From assembly GCA_017619295.1 (NCBI GenBank), contig JAFZSQ010000074.1, forward strand, positions 1-44,754: a DNA stretch of 44,754 nt, read 5' to 3'. Below, one piece after another: positions 8,412 to 16,953 of this stretch. Below the pieces are notes generated by a model, which did no database searches, was not told where the DNA came from, and worked only from the letters and a program-made list of their open reading frames with translations. The stretch's first letter is position 1, and each line of letters begins with the position of its first letter. This DNA comes from Lachnospiraceae bacterium (GTDB taxonomy: Bacteria; Bacillota; Clostridia; Lachnospirales; Lachnospiraceae). Both the position numbers and the translations under genes were made by a program.

Positions 8412-9362
8412 ATGAAATGGACTAAAATTCGAATCAAAACCGTCACTGAGGCGGAGGATATAATCATAAGCGAGCTTTACGATATCGGAATCGAAGGAGC
8501 TCAGATAGAAGATAAGGTGCCTCTCACAGCCCTTGAGAAAGAGCAGATGTTTGTTGATATTCTGCCTGATATGCCCGATGATGACGGAGTGGCTTTCTTA
8601 AGCTTCTACGTTGATGAGGATGCAGATAAAGAAGAGCTTTTAAAGAATGTAAACGAAGTTCTCGACGGAATAAGAGACTTCATGGATATAGGCGAGGGCA
8701 AGGTGGAAATCACCGAGACCGAGGACATCGACTGGGTAAATAACTGGAAGCAGTACTTCCATCAGTTCTATATTGATGATATACTTGTAACTCCTTCATG
8801 GGAGGATGTTAAACCCGAGGATAAGGATCGAATGATTCTTCACATGGACCCTTCAACAGCTTTCGGGACAGGAATGCACGAGACTACCCAGCTTTGCATC
8901 AGACAGCTCAAGAAGTTCATAACTCCCGAGACAGAGATGCTTGATGTGGGAACAGGCTCAGGAATTCTTGCTATCCTTTCATTAATGTTTGGAGTAAAGC
9001 ATGTATTCGGAACCGATTTGGACCCCTGTTGTGTGGAAGCTGTAAAAGAAAACATGGAGCGTAATGGTATCGCTCCCGAGAAGTTCCAAATGATAATCGG
9101 AAACATCATAACCGAAAAGGAAGTTCAGGATAAAGTCGGTTATGAGAAATATGACATAGTTGTGGCCAACATCCTTGCGGAAGTTCTGGTGCCCCTTACA
9201 CCCATAGTTGTTAATCATTTGAAAAAAGGCGGTATCTACATTACTTCCGGAATTATCGATGACAAGGAAGAGACAGTTGTTAACGCAGTGAAGGCAGCAG
9301 GCCTTGAAGTTTTAGAGGTAACCCATCAGGGCGAGTGGGTAAGCGTAACCGCCAGAAAGTAA
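8412..9362 (+). CDS. prmA: Ribosomal protein L11 methyltransferase PrmA
   Basis: 316 residues, the usual length. The N-terminal half is the L11-recognition region; the C-terminal half is a class I SAM-dependent methyltransferase with DPSTAFGTGMHETTQLC, the SAM-binding LDVGTGSGILAI and the downstream DIVVANILAEVL motif. PrmA trimethylates amino groups of ribosomal protein L11 in the cytoplasm. rsmE begins 2 nt after the stop, giving an rRNA/ribosome modification pair seen in many Firmicutes near dnaK-dnaJ. Its ribosome binding site lies in the 3' arm of the preceding terminator, so initiation may depend on whether that stem forms or on a promoter inside the hairpin. Confidence 0.96.
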   Translation: MKWTKIRIKTVTEAEDIIISELYDIGIEGAQIEDKVPLTALEKEQMFVDILPDMPDDDGVAFLSFYVDEDADKEELLKNVNEVLDGIRDFMDIGEGKVEITETEDIDWVNNWKQYFHQFYIDDILVTPSWEDVKPEDKDRMILHMDPSTAFGTGMHETTQLCIRQLKKFITPETEMLDVGTGSGILAILSLMFGVKHVFGTDLDPCCVEAVKENMERNGIAPEKFQMIIGNIITEKEVQDKVGYEKYDIVVANILAEVLVPLTPIVVNHLKKGGIYITSGIIDDKEETVVNAVKAAGLEVLEVTHQGEWVSVTARK

Positions 9363-9363
9363 T

Positions 9364-10116
9364 ATGTATCAGTTTTTTGTAGAACCGAGCCAAATAAATA
9401 TAGAGACGAAGAAAGTTGTTATAACCGGTGATGATGTAAATCACATCGGCCACGTTCTTCGCATGAAACAGGGAGAGGAAATCGCTGTCAGCAACGGCAT
9501 TGATTCAAAAGAGTACCGTTGTGCCATCAACACGATTTCTGACACGGCTGTCACATGCGACCTTCTCTTCATAAAGGAGGACGGACTGGAGCTTCCCTGC
9601 GAAGTAACCATATTCCAGGGCCTTCCCAAGGCAGATAAGATGGAGCTTATAATCCAGAAGAATGTGGAACTTGGCGTATCAAGAATCGTTCCCGTGACCA
9701 TGAAGCGCTGCGTCATGAAGCTTGAGGATAAAAAGATTGATTCCAGAGTTCAGAGGTGGAACGGTATTTCCGAAGCTGCAGCTAAGCAGAGCAAGCGAAG
9801 AATAATTCCCGAAGTCACCAGACCCATGAGTTTTAAGGAAGCCATCAAATACGCAAGCGACATGAATGTAAAGCTTGTTCCATATGAGATGTCAGAGGGA
9901 ATGGGAAGAACCAAAGCCCTTATAGAAGGAATTAAAAAGGGTGACAGAATAGCAGTATTTATCGGCCCCGAAGGCGGATTTGACGAAAGTGAAATCGAAG
10001 CTGCAAAGGAAGCGGGTTTTGAAATCATTACTCTCGGTAAGAGAATCCTTCGAACCGAGACCGCAGGCTTTACGGTTATGTCCTGGATTATGTACCAAAT
10101 GGAGGCAGACGATTAA
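9364..10116 (+). CDS. rsmE: 16S rRNA m3U1498 methyltransferase RsmE
   Basis: 250 residues. N-terminal PUA-like part (HIGHVLRMKQGEEI) and C-terminal SPOUT/alpha-beta-knot methyltransferase domain with FIGPEGGFDESEIEAA and LGKRILRTETAG, the SAM-binding knot signature of the RsmE family. It methylates U1498 (E. coli numbering) of 16S rRNA. It starts 2 nt after prmA, and its TAA shares one base with the ATG of the next gene (TAATG), which indicates translational coupling. Confidence 0.96.
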   Translation: MYQFFVEPSQINIETKKVVITGDDVNHIGHVLRMKQGEEIAVSNGIDSKEYRCAINTISDTAVTCDLLFIKEDGLELPCEVTIFQGLPKADKMELIIQKNVELGVSRIVPVTMKRCVMKLEDKKIDSRVQRWNGISEAAAKQSKRRIIPEVTRPMSFKEAIKYASDMNVKLVPYEMSEGMGRTKALIEGIKKGDRIAVFIGPEGGFDESEIEAAKEAGFEIITLGKRILRTETAGFTVMSWIMYQMEADD

Positions 10117-11270
10117 TGGAAATATATTTGGATAACTCCGCCACAACAAGGGCTTTCCCCGAGGTGGCAGAGAAAGTCGCCAAGGTTATGACAGAAGATT
10201 ATGGAAACCCCTCTTCAATGCACATGAAGGGTGTGGATGCCGAGAAATATATTAAGGAAGCCAAGTCAATATTTGCGGGAATCCTCAAGGTAAATGAGAA
10301 GGAAATTTTCTTTACCTCAGGAGGAACGGAATCCGATAACCTGGCAATTATAGGTTCGGCTTTTGCAAACCAGAGAGCCGGAAAACACATAATCACATCA
10401 AAGATTGAGCACCCCGCGGTTCTTGAGTCCATGAAGTATCTTGAGAGCCAGGGCTTTGAGGTTACTTATCTTGGAACCAATAATGAGGGTGTGGTTGAGC
10501 CTGAGGAATTAAAGAAGGCACTAAGAGACGACACCATACTTGTCTCCATCATGCACACCAACAATGAGATTGGTTCTCTTCAGAAAATAAGTGACATAGG
10601 TGTCATAATAAAAGAGCATAACAAAAATACTCTTTTTCATGTTGACGCTGTGCAGGGATTTGGGAAGGCTAAGATTTTGCCAAAGAAGATGAACATCGAT
10701 ATGCTTTCCATCAGCTCCCACAAGATTCACGGCCCCAAGGGAGTTGGAGTTTTGTACATTGCGGAAAAAACCAAAATCCACAATATCTCCTTTGGCGGAG
10801 GCCAGCAGGGTAATATGCGTTCAGGCACAGAAAACGTTCCAGGAATCGCAGGAATGGCCCTTGCAGCCAAGATGATATACGCGAAACTTGACGAAGAGTG
10901 CGAGAAACTGTATTCTCTTAAGGTACGTTTTATAGAAGAAGCAACGAAAATTCCCGATGTAACGGTAAACGGACCTAAAGGAAAAGAGGGCGCTCCCCAC
11001 ATTGTGAGCCTTTCTTTTGCGGGAGTAAGAGCCGAGGTTTTACTGCATGCATTAGAGGATAAGGGTATCTACGTTTCCTCAGGAAGCGCATGTGCCACAA
11101 ACCATCCCGAGATTTCAAAGACTTTAAGAGCAATCGACCTTGATAAGAGTCTCTGGGATTCCACCATTAGATTCAGCTTTTCCGTTTTTACCACAGAGGA
11201 AGAGATAGACGAAACAGTGAAGGCGCTTAACGACATAATTCCTACTTTAAGGAAGTACGCCAGAAGATAG
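10116..11270 (+). CDS. Cysteine desulfurase (NifS/IscS-like), likely ThiI partner
   Basis: 384 residues, fold type I PLP enzyme. It has FTSGGTESDNLAI, the PLP-binding lysine in SSHKIHGPKG (Lys203) and the catalytic cysteine in SSGSACATNHPE (Cys326). Such enzymes take sulfur from cysteine as an enzyme persulfide. thiI begins 16 nt downstream, and this pairing is known from Bacillus (NifZ-ThiI), where the desulfurase feeds 4-thiouridine synthesis in tRNA. That specific role here is inferred from context. There is no iscU or other Fe-S scaffold gene nearby. Overlap with rsmE is one base. Confidence 0.93.
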   Translation: MEIYLDNSATTRAFPEVAEKVAKVMTEDYGNPSSMHMKGVDAEKYIKEAKSIFAGILKVNEKEIFFTSGGTESDNLAIIGSAFANQRAGKHIITSKIEHPAVLESMKYLESQGFEVTYLGTNNEGVVEPEELKKALRDDTILVSIMHTNNEIGSLQKISDIGVIIKEHNKNTLFHVDAVQGFGKAKILPKKMNIDMLSISSHKIHGPKGVGVLYIAEKTKIHNISFGGGQQGNMRSGTENVPGIAGMALAAKMIYAKLDEECEKLYSLKVRFIEEATKIPDVTVNGPKGKEGAPHIVSLSFAGVRAEVLLHALEDKGIYVSSGSACATNHPEISKTLRAIDLDKSLWDSTIRFSFSVFTTEEEIDETVKALNDIIPTLRKYARR

Positions 11271-11286
11271 CAGTGAAAGGTTTAAA

Positions 11287-12471
11287 ATGAATTACAGAAC
11301 TTTTTTGATTAAATACGCAGAGATCGGCCTTAAGGGCAAGAACAGATATGTTTTTGAGGATGCTCTGGTAAAACAGATTAACAGAGCTTTAAAGCGCTGC
11401 GAAGGAAGCTTTGATGTCAAGAGAACAGAAGGCAGAGTAACCATCGATGTCACAAGCGAGGACTATGATTTCGATGAGACCATTGCCGCACTTCAGACAG
11501 TTTTCGGCATTACCGGAATCTGCCCCGTAGTTGTTGTTGATAAGGTTCCCTATGCAGAACTTTCCAAAGAAGTTGTGAAATACTTTGACGAAGTTTATCC
11601 CGACAAGAACAAGACCTTCAAGGTTTTTGCAAGACGTGCTCACAAGGATTATGAGATGGATTCCATGGAGCTTAATAAGGAACTTGGACACGATATCCTT
11701 GAAGCTTTCCCTGAGCTCACGGTAGACGTTCATCATCCCGAGATTCAGATCACTGTCGAAGTAAGAAACGTTATATATATCTATTCCGAGATTCTTCCCG
11801 GACCCGGAGGCATGCCTCTCGGAACCAACGGAAAGGCCATGCTTTTATTGTCCGGCGGAATTGATTCTCCCGTTGCGGGATACATGATTGCCAAGAGAGG
11901 TGTTGTGATTGATGCGGTTTATTTCCATGCACCGCCATACACTTCAGAGAGAGCAAAGCAGAAGGTTGTGGACCTCGCAAAGCTTATCTCCAAGTACACA
12001 GGCCCCATCAGACTTCATGTTATTAACTTTACAGACATTCAGCTTGCCATTTATGAGAAGTGTCCTCACGAAGAGCTTACTATTATCATGCGTCGTTACA
12101 TGATGAAGATAGCGGAGGATCTGGCCAAAGCTAACGACTGCCAGGCCCTTGTTACAGGCGAGAGCCTTGGGCAGGTTGCGTCCCAGACCATCCACGCTTT
12201 GGGTGTAACAAATGAGGTTTGCACTCTTCCCGTTTTCCGTCCTTTAATCGGATTCGACAAGCAGGATATCATTGATATCTCCGAGAAGATCAATACCTTT
12301 GAAACATCAATTCTTCCTTTCGAAGATTGCTGTACAATATTTGTGGCTAAGCATCCCGTTACCAAGCCTAACCTTGAGATTATCAAAAGGCATGAGGAAA
12401 GTTTGAACGATAATATCGATGAGCTTTATAAGAAGGCAATAGAATCAGACGAAGTAATCAGCATCTGGTAG
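11287..12471 (+). CDS. thiI: tRNA 4-thiouridine synthase ThiI
   Basis: 394 residues, the length of the short Firmicutes form without a rhodanese domain. N-terminal ferredoxin-like and THUMP domains (about 1-165) bind tRNA. The PP-loop ATPase domain carries LLSGGIDSPVAG (Ser189 begins the SGGIDS loop). It activates U8 of tRNA by adenylation and transfers sulfur from a partner desulfurase. Because the rhodanese domain is absent, it depends on the cysteine desulfurase encoded just upstream. 4-thiouridine is a near-UV sensor and stabilises tRNA. Confidence 0.96.
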   Translation: MNYRTFLIKYAEIGLKGKNRYVFEDALVKQINRALKRCEGSFDVKRTEGRVTIDVTSEDYDFDETIAALQTVFGITGICPVVVVDKVPYAELSKEVVKYFDEVYPDKNKTFKVFARRAHKDYEMDSMELNKELGHDILEAFPELTVDVHHPEIQITVEVRNVIYIYSEILPGPGGMPLGTNGKAMLLLSGGIDSPVAGYMIAKRGVVIDAVYFHAPPYTSERAKQKVVDLAKLISKYTGPIRLHVINFTDIQLAIYEKCPHEELTIIMRRYMMKIAEDLAKANDCQALVTGESLGQVASQTIHALGVTNEVCTLPVFRPLIGFDKQDIIDISEKINTFETSILPFEDCCTIFVAKHPVTKPNLEIIKRHEESLNDNIDELYKKAIESDEVISIW

Positions 12472-12484
12472 AAAGCAAATAAAA

Positions 12485-12508
12485 AAGCAAGGTCCTCGGA
12501 CCTTGCTT
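12485..12508. terminator. Bidirectional terminator between thiI and the HPr-like gene
   Basis: AAGCAAGGTC/GACCTTGCTT stem with a small CTCG loop. Read leftward it is followed by a run of T (TTTTTTATTT), so it is a good terminator for the minus-strand HPr-like gene. Read rightward the tail is TTAAATAT, which is weaker. Confidence 0.82.
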
Positions 12509-12520
12509 AAATATATCCTA

Positions 12521-12751
12521 TTAAACTGTGTAGTTCTTTAAGATTGCCATTACATCTTCGATGTTATCTTCTGCATGGATGTTAAGATCGATGGGCTTAG
12601 AAAGGTCTAAGCTGAAGATTCCCATGATTGACTTTGCATCGATGACATATCTGCCGGAAACCAAATCAAAATCGTAATCGAACTTGGTAATATCGTTAAC
12701 GAAAGATTTTACCTTGTCAATAGAATTAAGTGAAATCTGAACAGTTTTCAT
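12521..12751 (-). CDS. HPr-like protein lacking the phosphorylatable histidine
   Basis: 76 residues. The start at 12751 is set by GGAGGAG 6-8 nt upstream of an ATG (MKTVQISLNS). The length and the motif AKSIMGIFSLDL match the HPr fold: Ser41 of KSIMG corresponds to the regulatory Ser46 of Gram-positive HPr. The region that normally holds GIHARPA reads SIDKVKSFV, and the only histidine is residue 59. It therefore cannot accept phosphate from PEP/Enzyme I, but could still be a target of HPr kinase and a CcpA-type partner, somewhat like Crh. That role is inference. It is a single gene with its own promoter. Confidence 0.85.
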   Translation of the reverse strand: MKTVQISLNSIDKVKSFVNDITKFDYDFDLVSGRYVIDAKSIMGIFSLDLSKPIDLNIHAEDNIEDVMAILKNYTV

Positions 12752-12791
12752 TGGTAACTCCTCCTTATTGTCAAATAAAACTTCTGCCTTA

Positions 12792-12820
12792 ATCTTATAG
12801 GTTTGATAGATAAAAGTCAA
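12792..12820 (-). promoter_or_regulatory. Promoter of the HPr-like gene
   Basis: On the minus strand, -35 TTGACT (12820-12815), 17-nt spacer and -10 TAAGAT (12797-12792). The leader to the start codon at 12751 is about 35 nt. No equally clear promoter for the divergent mtaB was found in the 100-nt gap. Confidence 0.7.
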
Positions 12821-12853
12821 TAATTAAAGAGTACAAAATAAAGGTCTATTTAT

Positions 12854-14179
12854 ATGAAAAATGTCGCATTACATAACCTTGGTTGCAAGGTTAACGCCTA
12901 CGAAATGGATTTTATTCAACAAAATTTACTAAAAAAAGGGTATAACGTTGTACCTTTTGATGAATATGCGGATATTTACATCGTAAATACCTGCACAGTG
13001 ACGAATATTGCGGATAGAAAAAGCCGACAGATGCTCCACCGTTGCAAGCAGTTAAACCCTAAAGCGGTTGTGGTTGCACTGGGGTGCTACGTTCAGACCG
13101 ATTCCAGGGGCGTAATTAAAGATCCCGACATTGATATTGCCATCGGAAACAACAATAAGTCCAAGGCCATTGAAATAATCGAGGAATACCTTGACGGCAA
13201 AGCAGGGGAGAAAGTGGACTGCATCATTGATATTAATGATGTCAAAAACCCCTGTCCCTACGAATCCATGTCCATCGAGAAAACCATTGAGCACAGCAGG
13301 GCTTACATCAAGATTCAGGATGGCTGCAACCAGTTTTGTACCTATTGCATTATCCCCTATGCAAGAGGCAGGGTAAGAAGCAGAAGGCAGGAAGAGATTC
13401 TTGATGAGATAAAAACCCTTTCTTCAAACGGCTATAAGGAAGTGGTTTTGACCGGTATTCATATCGGTTCATACGGAATGGATTTTAAGGATGGAAGCGA
13501 CCTCATTTCCCTTCTTGAAGAGATAGATAAGGTACCCGGAATCGAGAGAGTTCGTATCAGTTCCCTTGAACCCGGCACTATGACGAAAGAATTCATAGAA
13601 AGATTAAAGAATCTTAAGAAAATATGCCCGCATTTTCATCTTTCGTTGCAAAGTGGATGCGATTCTGTATTAAAACGTATGAATCGAAAGTATAAAACAG
13701 CTGATTTTATGGCTTCCGTGGACAATTTGAGAAAGGCTTTTGACAGGCCTGCCATAACCACTGATGTCATTGCCGGATTCCCCGGAGAAACAGAGGAGGA
13801 ATTCGGAGAAACAGCTGATTTTATCAAAAAGATCGGCTTCTATGAAATCCATCTCTTCCCTTACTCCAGAAGACATGGAACCGTAGCCGACAAGATGGAA
13901 GGCCAGCTCACCAGGAAAGAGAAAACCGACAGAGTTAAGAGGCTTTCCGAGATTGAAAGAGAAATGACAAGAGCCTATGAGGAGTCCTTTATAGGCGCAA
14001 AGGTATCTGTGCTTTTTGAGGAGCCCAAGGAAATTAAGGGCAAAACCTACATGATAGGCCACACCGACAGATATCTCACGGTGGCACTTAAGAGCGATAA
14101 GGATTTGAAAAATACCATTAAGGAAGTTAAACTTTCCGGATTTTTGACCGATGGTATTATGGCGGCAGAAGAGGCGTAA
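12854..14179 (+). CDS. mtaB: tRNA t6A37 methylthiotransferase MtaB
   Basis: 441 residues, a radical-SAM methylthiotransferase. N-terminal UPF0004 domain with conserved cysteines (LGCKVNAYE, NTCTVTN, ALGCYVQ) for one Fe-S cluster; radical SAM core with CNQFCTYC (Cys158, 162, 165) for the second; C-terminal TRAM-like part. The LGCKVN start separates MtaB from MiaB and RimO. It converts t6A to ms2t6A at position 37 of tRNAs reading ANN codons. AAAGG lies 9 nt before the ATG. It continues the tRNA/rRNA-modification theme of the region. Confidence 0.95.
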   Translation: MKNVALHNLGCKVNAYEMDFIQQNLLKKGYNVVPFDEYADIYIVNTCTVTNIADRKSRQMLHRCKQLNPKAVVVALGCYVQTDSRGVIKDPDIDIAIGNNNKSKAIEIIEEYLDGKAGEKVDCIIDINDVKNPCPYESMSIEKTIEHSRAYIKIQDGCNQFCTYCIIPYARGRVRSRRQEEILDEIKTLSSNGYKEVVLTGIHIGSYGMDFKDGSDLISLLEEIDKVPGIERVRISSLEPGTMTKEFIERLKNLKKICPHFHLSLQSGCDSVLKRMNRKYKTADFMASVDNLRKAFDRPAITTDVIAGFPGETEEEFGETADFIKKIGFYEIHLFPYSRRHGTVADKMEGQLTRKEKTDRVKRLSEIEREMTRAYEESFIGAKVSVLFEEPKEIKGKTYMIGHTDRYLTVALKSDKDLKNTIKEVKLSGFLTDGIMAAEEA

Positions 14180-14181
14180 CA

Positions 14182-14210
14182 TTGCCAATTTTGCCCAAAA
14201 GGAGTAGAAT
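14182..14210 (+). promoter_or_regulatory. Promoter of the ireB operon
   Basis: -35 TTGCCA (14182-14187), 17-nt spacer, -10 TAGAAT (14205-14210). The start would be near 14217, about 50 nt before the ireB ATG. It begins 3 nt after the mtaB stop. Confidence 0.65.
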
Positions 14211-14266
14211 TAGAAAGATAATAGAGTTTTTGTGCGCTTCTTTAAGGAGCAGAAAGGCTTGGGTTT

Positions 14267-14530
14267 ATGCAGGAATTAGGACATACACAATTTTTCAAGG
14301 TAGATGTGGAGCCGGAGACAGGGGCAGCAATGATATTGTCTACGGTATATGATGCACTTTCCGAAAAAGGATATAATCCTGTAAATCAGATTGTGGGATA
14401 TATTATGAGTGGCGATCCCACTTATATAACAAGCCATAACAATGCCAGAAGCCTTATTATGAAGGTGGAAAGAGACGAGATAGTCGAAGAGCTTTTGAAT
14501 ACATACATAAAGCATAAGGGCTGGAAGTAG
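14267..14530 (+). CDS. ireB: IreB family regulatory phosphoprotein (DUF965)
   Basis: 87 residues with the family core [20 protein letters not shown] followed by [18 protein letters not shown]. In Enterococcus IreB is a substrate of the Ser/Thr kinase IreK and a negative regulator of cephalosporin resistance, linking cell-wall stress sensing to downstream responses. The expected neighbour ruvX follows at once, as in B. subtilis (yrzL-yrrK-yrzB). AGAAAGG lies 9 nt before the ATG; the AAGGAG at 14243 is too far upstream to be used by this start. Confidence 0.92.
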   Translation: MQELGHTQFFKVDVEPETGAAMILSTVYDALSEKGYNPVNQIVGYIMSGDPTYITSHNNARSLIMKVERDEIVEELLNTYIKHKGWK

Positions 14531-14531
14531 A

Positions 14532-14969
14532 ATGAGAATTATGGGACTGGACTTAGGGTCCAAGACATGTGGCGTAGCCATAAGCGACGAGTTGCTTATT
14601 ACAGCCCAGGGAATTGAGATTATCAGACGTAAGGACGAGAACAAGTTAAGGCAGACCCTGGCCAGACTTGAGGAACTTATCGTCGAGTATGATGTGAAAG
14701 AAATTGTTCTTGGCCTTCCCAAGAACATGAACAATACAGAGGGAGTCAGAGCGGAAATCTCGAGAGAATTCAAGGAGAAGCTTGAGAGAAGAACCGGACT
14801 TCCCGTACATATGTGGGACGAGAGACTCACCACCGTTATGGCGGACCGTTTCATGATGGAAGCGGGTATTCGCCGTGAAGACCGCAAGGACCATGTGGAC
14901 AGAATTGCGGCATGCTTCATACTTCAAGGGTATTTGGATTACAGAAGTAACACAGGCAAGACAGAGTAG
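14532..14969 (+). CDS. ruvX: Putative pre-16S rRNA nuclease / RuvX (YqgF)
   Basis: 145 residues, RNase H-like fold. N-terminal [16 protein letters not shown] carries the first catalytic Asp (Asp7), followed by [13 protein letters not shown] and [10 protein letters not shown], and the last acidic cluster around DHVDRIAA. The family acts in maturation of the 5' end of 16S rRNA and was first proposed as a Holliday junction resolvase. The start is 1 nt after the ireB stop, so they are co-translated. The conserved ireB-ruvX-DUF1292 order supports the call. Confidence 0.95.
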   Translation: MRIMGLDLGSKTCGVAISDELLITAQGIEIIRRKDENKLRQTLARLEELIVEYDVKEIVLGLPKNMNNTEGVRAEISREFKEKLERRTGLPVHMWDERLTTVMADRFMMEAGIRREDRKDHVDRIAACFILQGYLDYRSNTGKTE

Positions 14970-14980
14970 AGAGGTAATCT

Positions 14981-15235
14981 ATGGAGAAGATTTCTTTCTG
15001 TTCCCCCGAGGAGGGAACAGTGGATTTATATGTTCTTGAACAGACAACTATAGGCGGTGTTAACTACATCTTAGTTACGGACACGGAAGAAGGAGACGGA
15101 GAGGCTTTCATTTTGAAAGAGAATCCTTCATCCGATGACTCCGAGAATGTATACGACATTGTCGAAGATGACGAGGAACTGCAAGCAGTAGGCCAGGTAT
15201 TCGGAAGCCTTTTGGAAGACGTGGATCTGGAATAG
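14981..15235 (+). CDS. DUF1292 family small acidic protein (YrzB-like)
   Basis: 84 residues, very acidic, with the DUF1292 pattern (ISFCSPEEGTVDLYVLEQT, INYILVTD-like strand, then VYDIVEDDEELQAVGQVF). There is no signal or membrane segment. Function is unknown; the family nearly always follows ruvX in Firmicutes. GAGAGG before the ATG acts as ribosome binding site. Confidence 0.9.
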   Translation: MEKISFCSPEEGTVDLYVLEQTTIGGVNYILVTDTEEGDGEAFILKENPSSDDSENVYDIVEDDEELQAVGQVFGSLLEDVDLE

Positions 15236-15279
15236 TGTTAAGTGCTTTCGTCTTTGATTTTTAATACGGAGGTAATTTT

Positions 15280-16953
15280 TTGAAAACAAATAGAAAAAAT
15301 GCTACAGGTAAGCTAAAGATTATTCCTTTAGGTGGCCTGGAGCAAATAGGAATGAACATTACTGCCTTCGAGTATGAAGACAGTATAATTGTGGTGGACT
15401 GCGGTCTGAGTTTCCCTGCAGATGACATGCTTGGAATCGACCTTGTAATCCCCGATGTAACATATTTACAGGACAATATTGATAAAGTTAAAGGGTTTGT
15501 CATTACCCACGGTCACGAGGACCACATAGGCTCTCTTCCCTATGTATTAAGACAGATTAACGTTCCCATCTACGCCACAAAGCTTACAATGGGAATCATT
15601 GAACACAAACTTACAGAGCATGGAATGCTTGAAACCACAAAGAGAAAAGTGGTTAAATTCGGAGATTCCATCAATCTTGGACATTTTAACGTAGAGTTCA
15701 TAAGAACAAATCACAGTATCGTCGATGCGGCGGCTCTTGCTATCTACTCACCCGTCGGAATCGTAATCCACACCGGAGACTTTAAGGTTGACTACTCACC
15801 TGTTTTCGGAGATACAATTGATTTACAGCGTTTCGGAGAAATCGGCAAGAAGGGCGTATTGGCCCTTATGTGTGATTCCACAAACGCAGAGCGCCCGGGA
15901 TTTACTCCTTCAGAGAGAACCGTCGGTGCCACCTTTGACACACTCTTTAATGAGCACAAGAATAAGAGAATTATCGTTGCGACCTTTGCGTCCAATGTAG
16001 ACCGAGTTAGACAGATTATTAACTCCGCCGACAAGTACGACCGTAAGGTTGTGGTGGAAGGCCGAAGCATGATTAACATCATCAATACGGCCACAGAGCT
16101 GGGACGCCTTAATGTTCCCGACAACACTCTTATAGATATTGATAATCTTAAGAACTATCCTGATGAGAAAACCGTAATCATCACCACCGGAAGCCAGGGT
16201 GAGAGTATGGCAGCCTTAAGCAGAATGGCTGAGAATACTCACCGTAAGATTTCCATTAAGCCCGGCGATGTGGTTATCTTCTCATCAAGCCCCATTCCCG
16301 GAAACGAGAAGGCGGTTACCAAGGTTATTAACGAACTTCTCATGAAGGGCGCAGATGTTATCTTCCAGGATACCCACGTATCCGGTCACGCCTGCCAGGA
16401 GGAGATTAAGCTGATTTATACACTGGTTCAGCCTAAGTATGCCATTCCCGTTCACGGAGAATACAAGCATCTTAAGGCTCAGGCAAAGCTGGCTGAGAAC
16501 ATCGGAATGGCCAAGGAGAACATTTTCCTTCTTTCATCCGGTGATGTACTGGAACTGGGAAATGATTCTGCCAAGGTTACAGGCAAGGTTCCTGTGGGAA
16601 GTATCCTTGTTGACGGACTTGGTGTCGGTGACGTAGGAAACGTTGTATTAAGAGACAGACAGCGTCTTGCCCAGGATGGTATTATTGTAGTAACCGTAGT
16701 TATGGACAGAGAGAACAATTACGTAGTGTCCGGCCCCGATGTTTTATCGAGAGGATTCGTTTACGAGAAAGAATCCGATGAGCTTATTGAAGAAGAGAGA
16801 AATGTTGTGGATGACGCTTTGAACGCATGCCTTGATAAGGGTATATCCGACAGAGGCAAAATCAAGAGCGTAATCCGTGATACTTTATCGGACTATGTTT
16901 GGAAGAAAACCAAACGTCAACCCATGATCCTGCCTATTATTATGGAGGTCTAA
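15280..16953 (+). CDS. rnj: Ribonuclease J
   Basis: 557 residues. Metallo-beta-lactamase/beta-CASP exo- and endoribonuclease: GGLEQIGMNITAFEY, metal-binding THGHEDHIG (His77, His79, Asp81, His82), the beta-CASP part with FSSSPIPGNE and VHGEYKHL, and a shorter C-terminal domain. RNase J degrades and matures mRNA and 16S rRNA from the 5' end. It starts with TTG: GGAGGT (15268-15273) is 6 nt upstream and no in-frame ATG fits. It sits between DUF1292 and ylbF, whereas B. subtilis has no RNase gene at this point. The stop is followed at once by the ylbF ATG. Confidence 0.95.
   Translation: MKTNRKNATGKLKIIPLGGLEQIGMNITAFEYEDSIIVVDCGLSFPADDMLGIDLVIPDVTYLQDNIDKVKGFVITHGHEDHIGSLPYVLRQINVPIYATKLTMGIIEHKLTEHGMLETTKRKVVKFGDSINLGHFNVEFIRTNHSIVDAAALAIYSPVGIVIHTGDFKVDYSPVFGDTIDLQRFGEIGKKGVLALMCDSTNAERPGFTPSERTVGATFDTLFNEHKNKRIIVATFASNVDRVRQIINSADKYDRKVVVEGRSMINIINTATELGRLNVPDNTLIDIDNLKNYPDEKTVIITTGSQGESMAALSRMAENTHRKISIKPGDVVIFSSSPIPGNEKAVTKVINELLMKGADVIFQDTHVSGHACQEEIKLIYTLVQPKYAIPVHGEYKHLKAQAKLAENIGMAKENIFLLSSGDVLELGNDSAKVTGKVPVGSILVDGLGVGDVGNVVLRDRQRLAQDGIIVVTVVMDRENNYVVSGPDVLSRGFVYEKESDELIEEERNVVDDALNACLDKGISDRGKIKSVIRDTLSDYVWKKTKRQPMILPIIMEV

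Noticed and set aside
13670-14188. 172-codon minus-strand ORF opposite mtaB
   Set aside because: Antisense to a clearly conserved gene, with no recognisable motifs.
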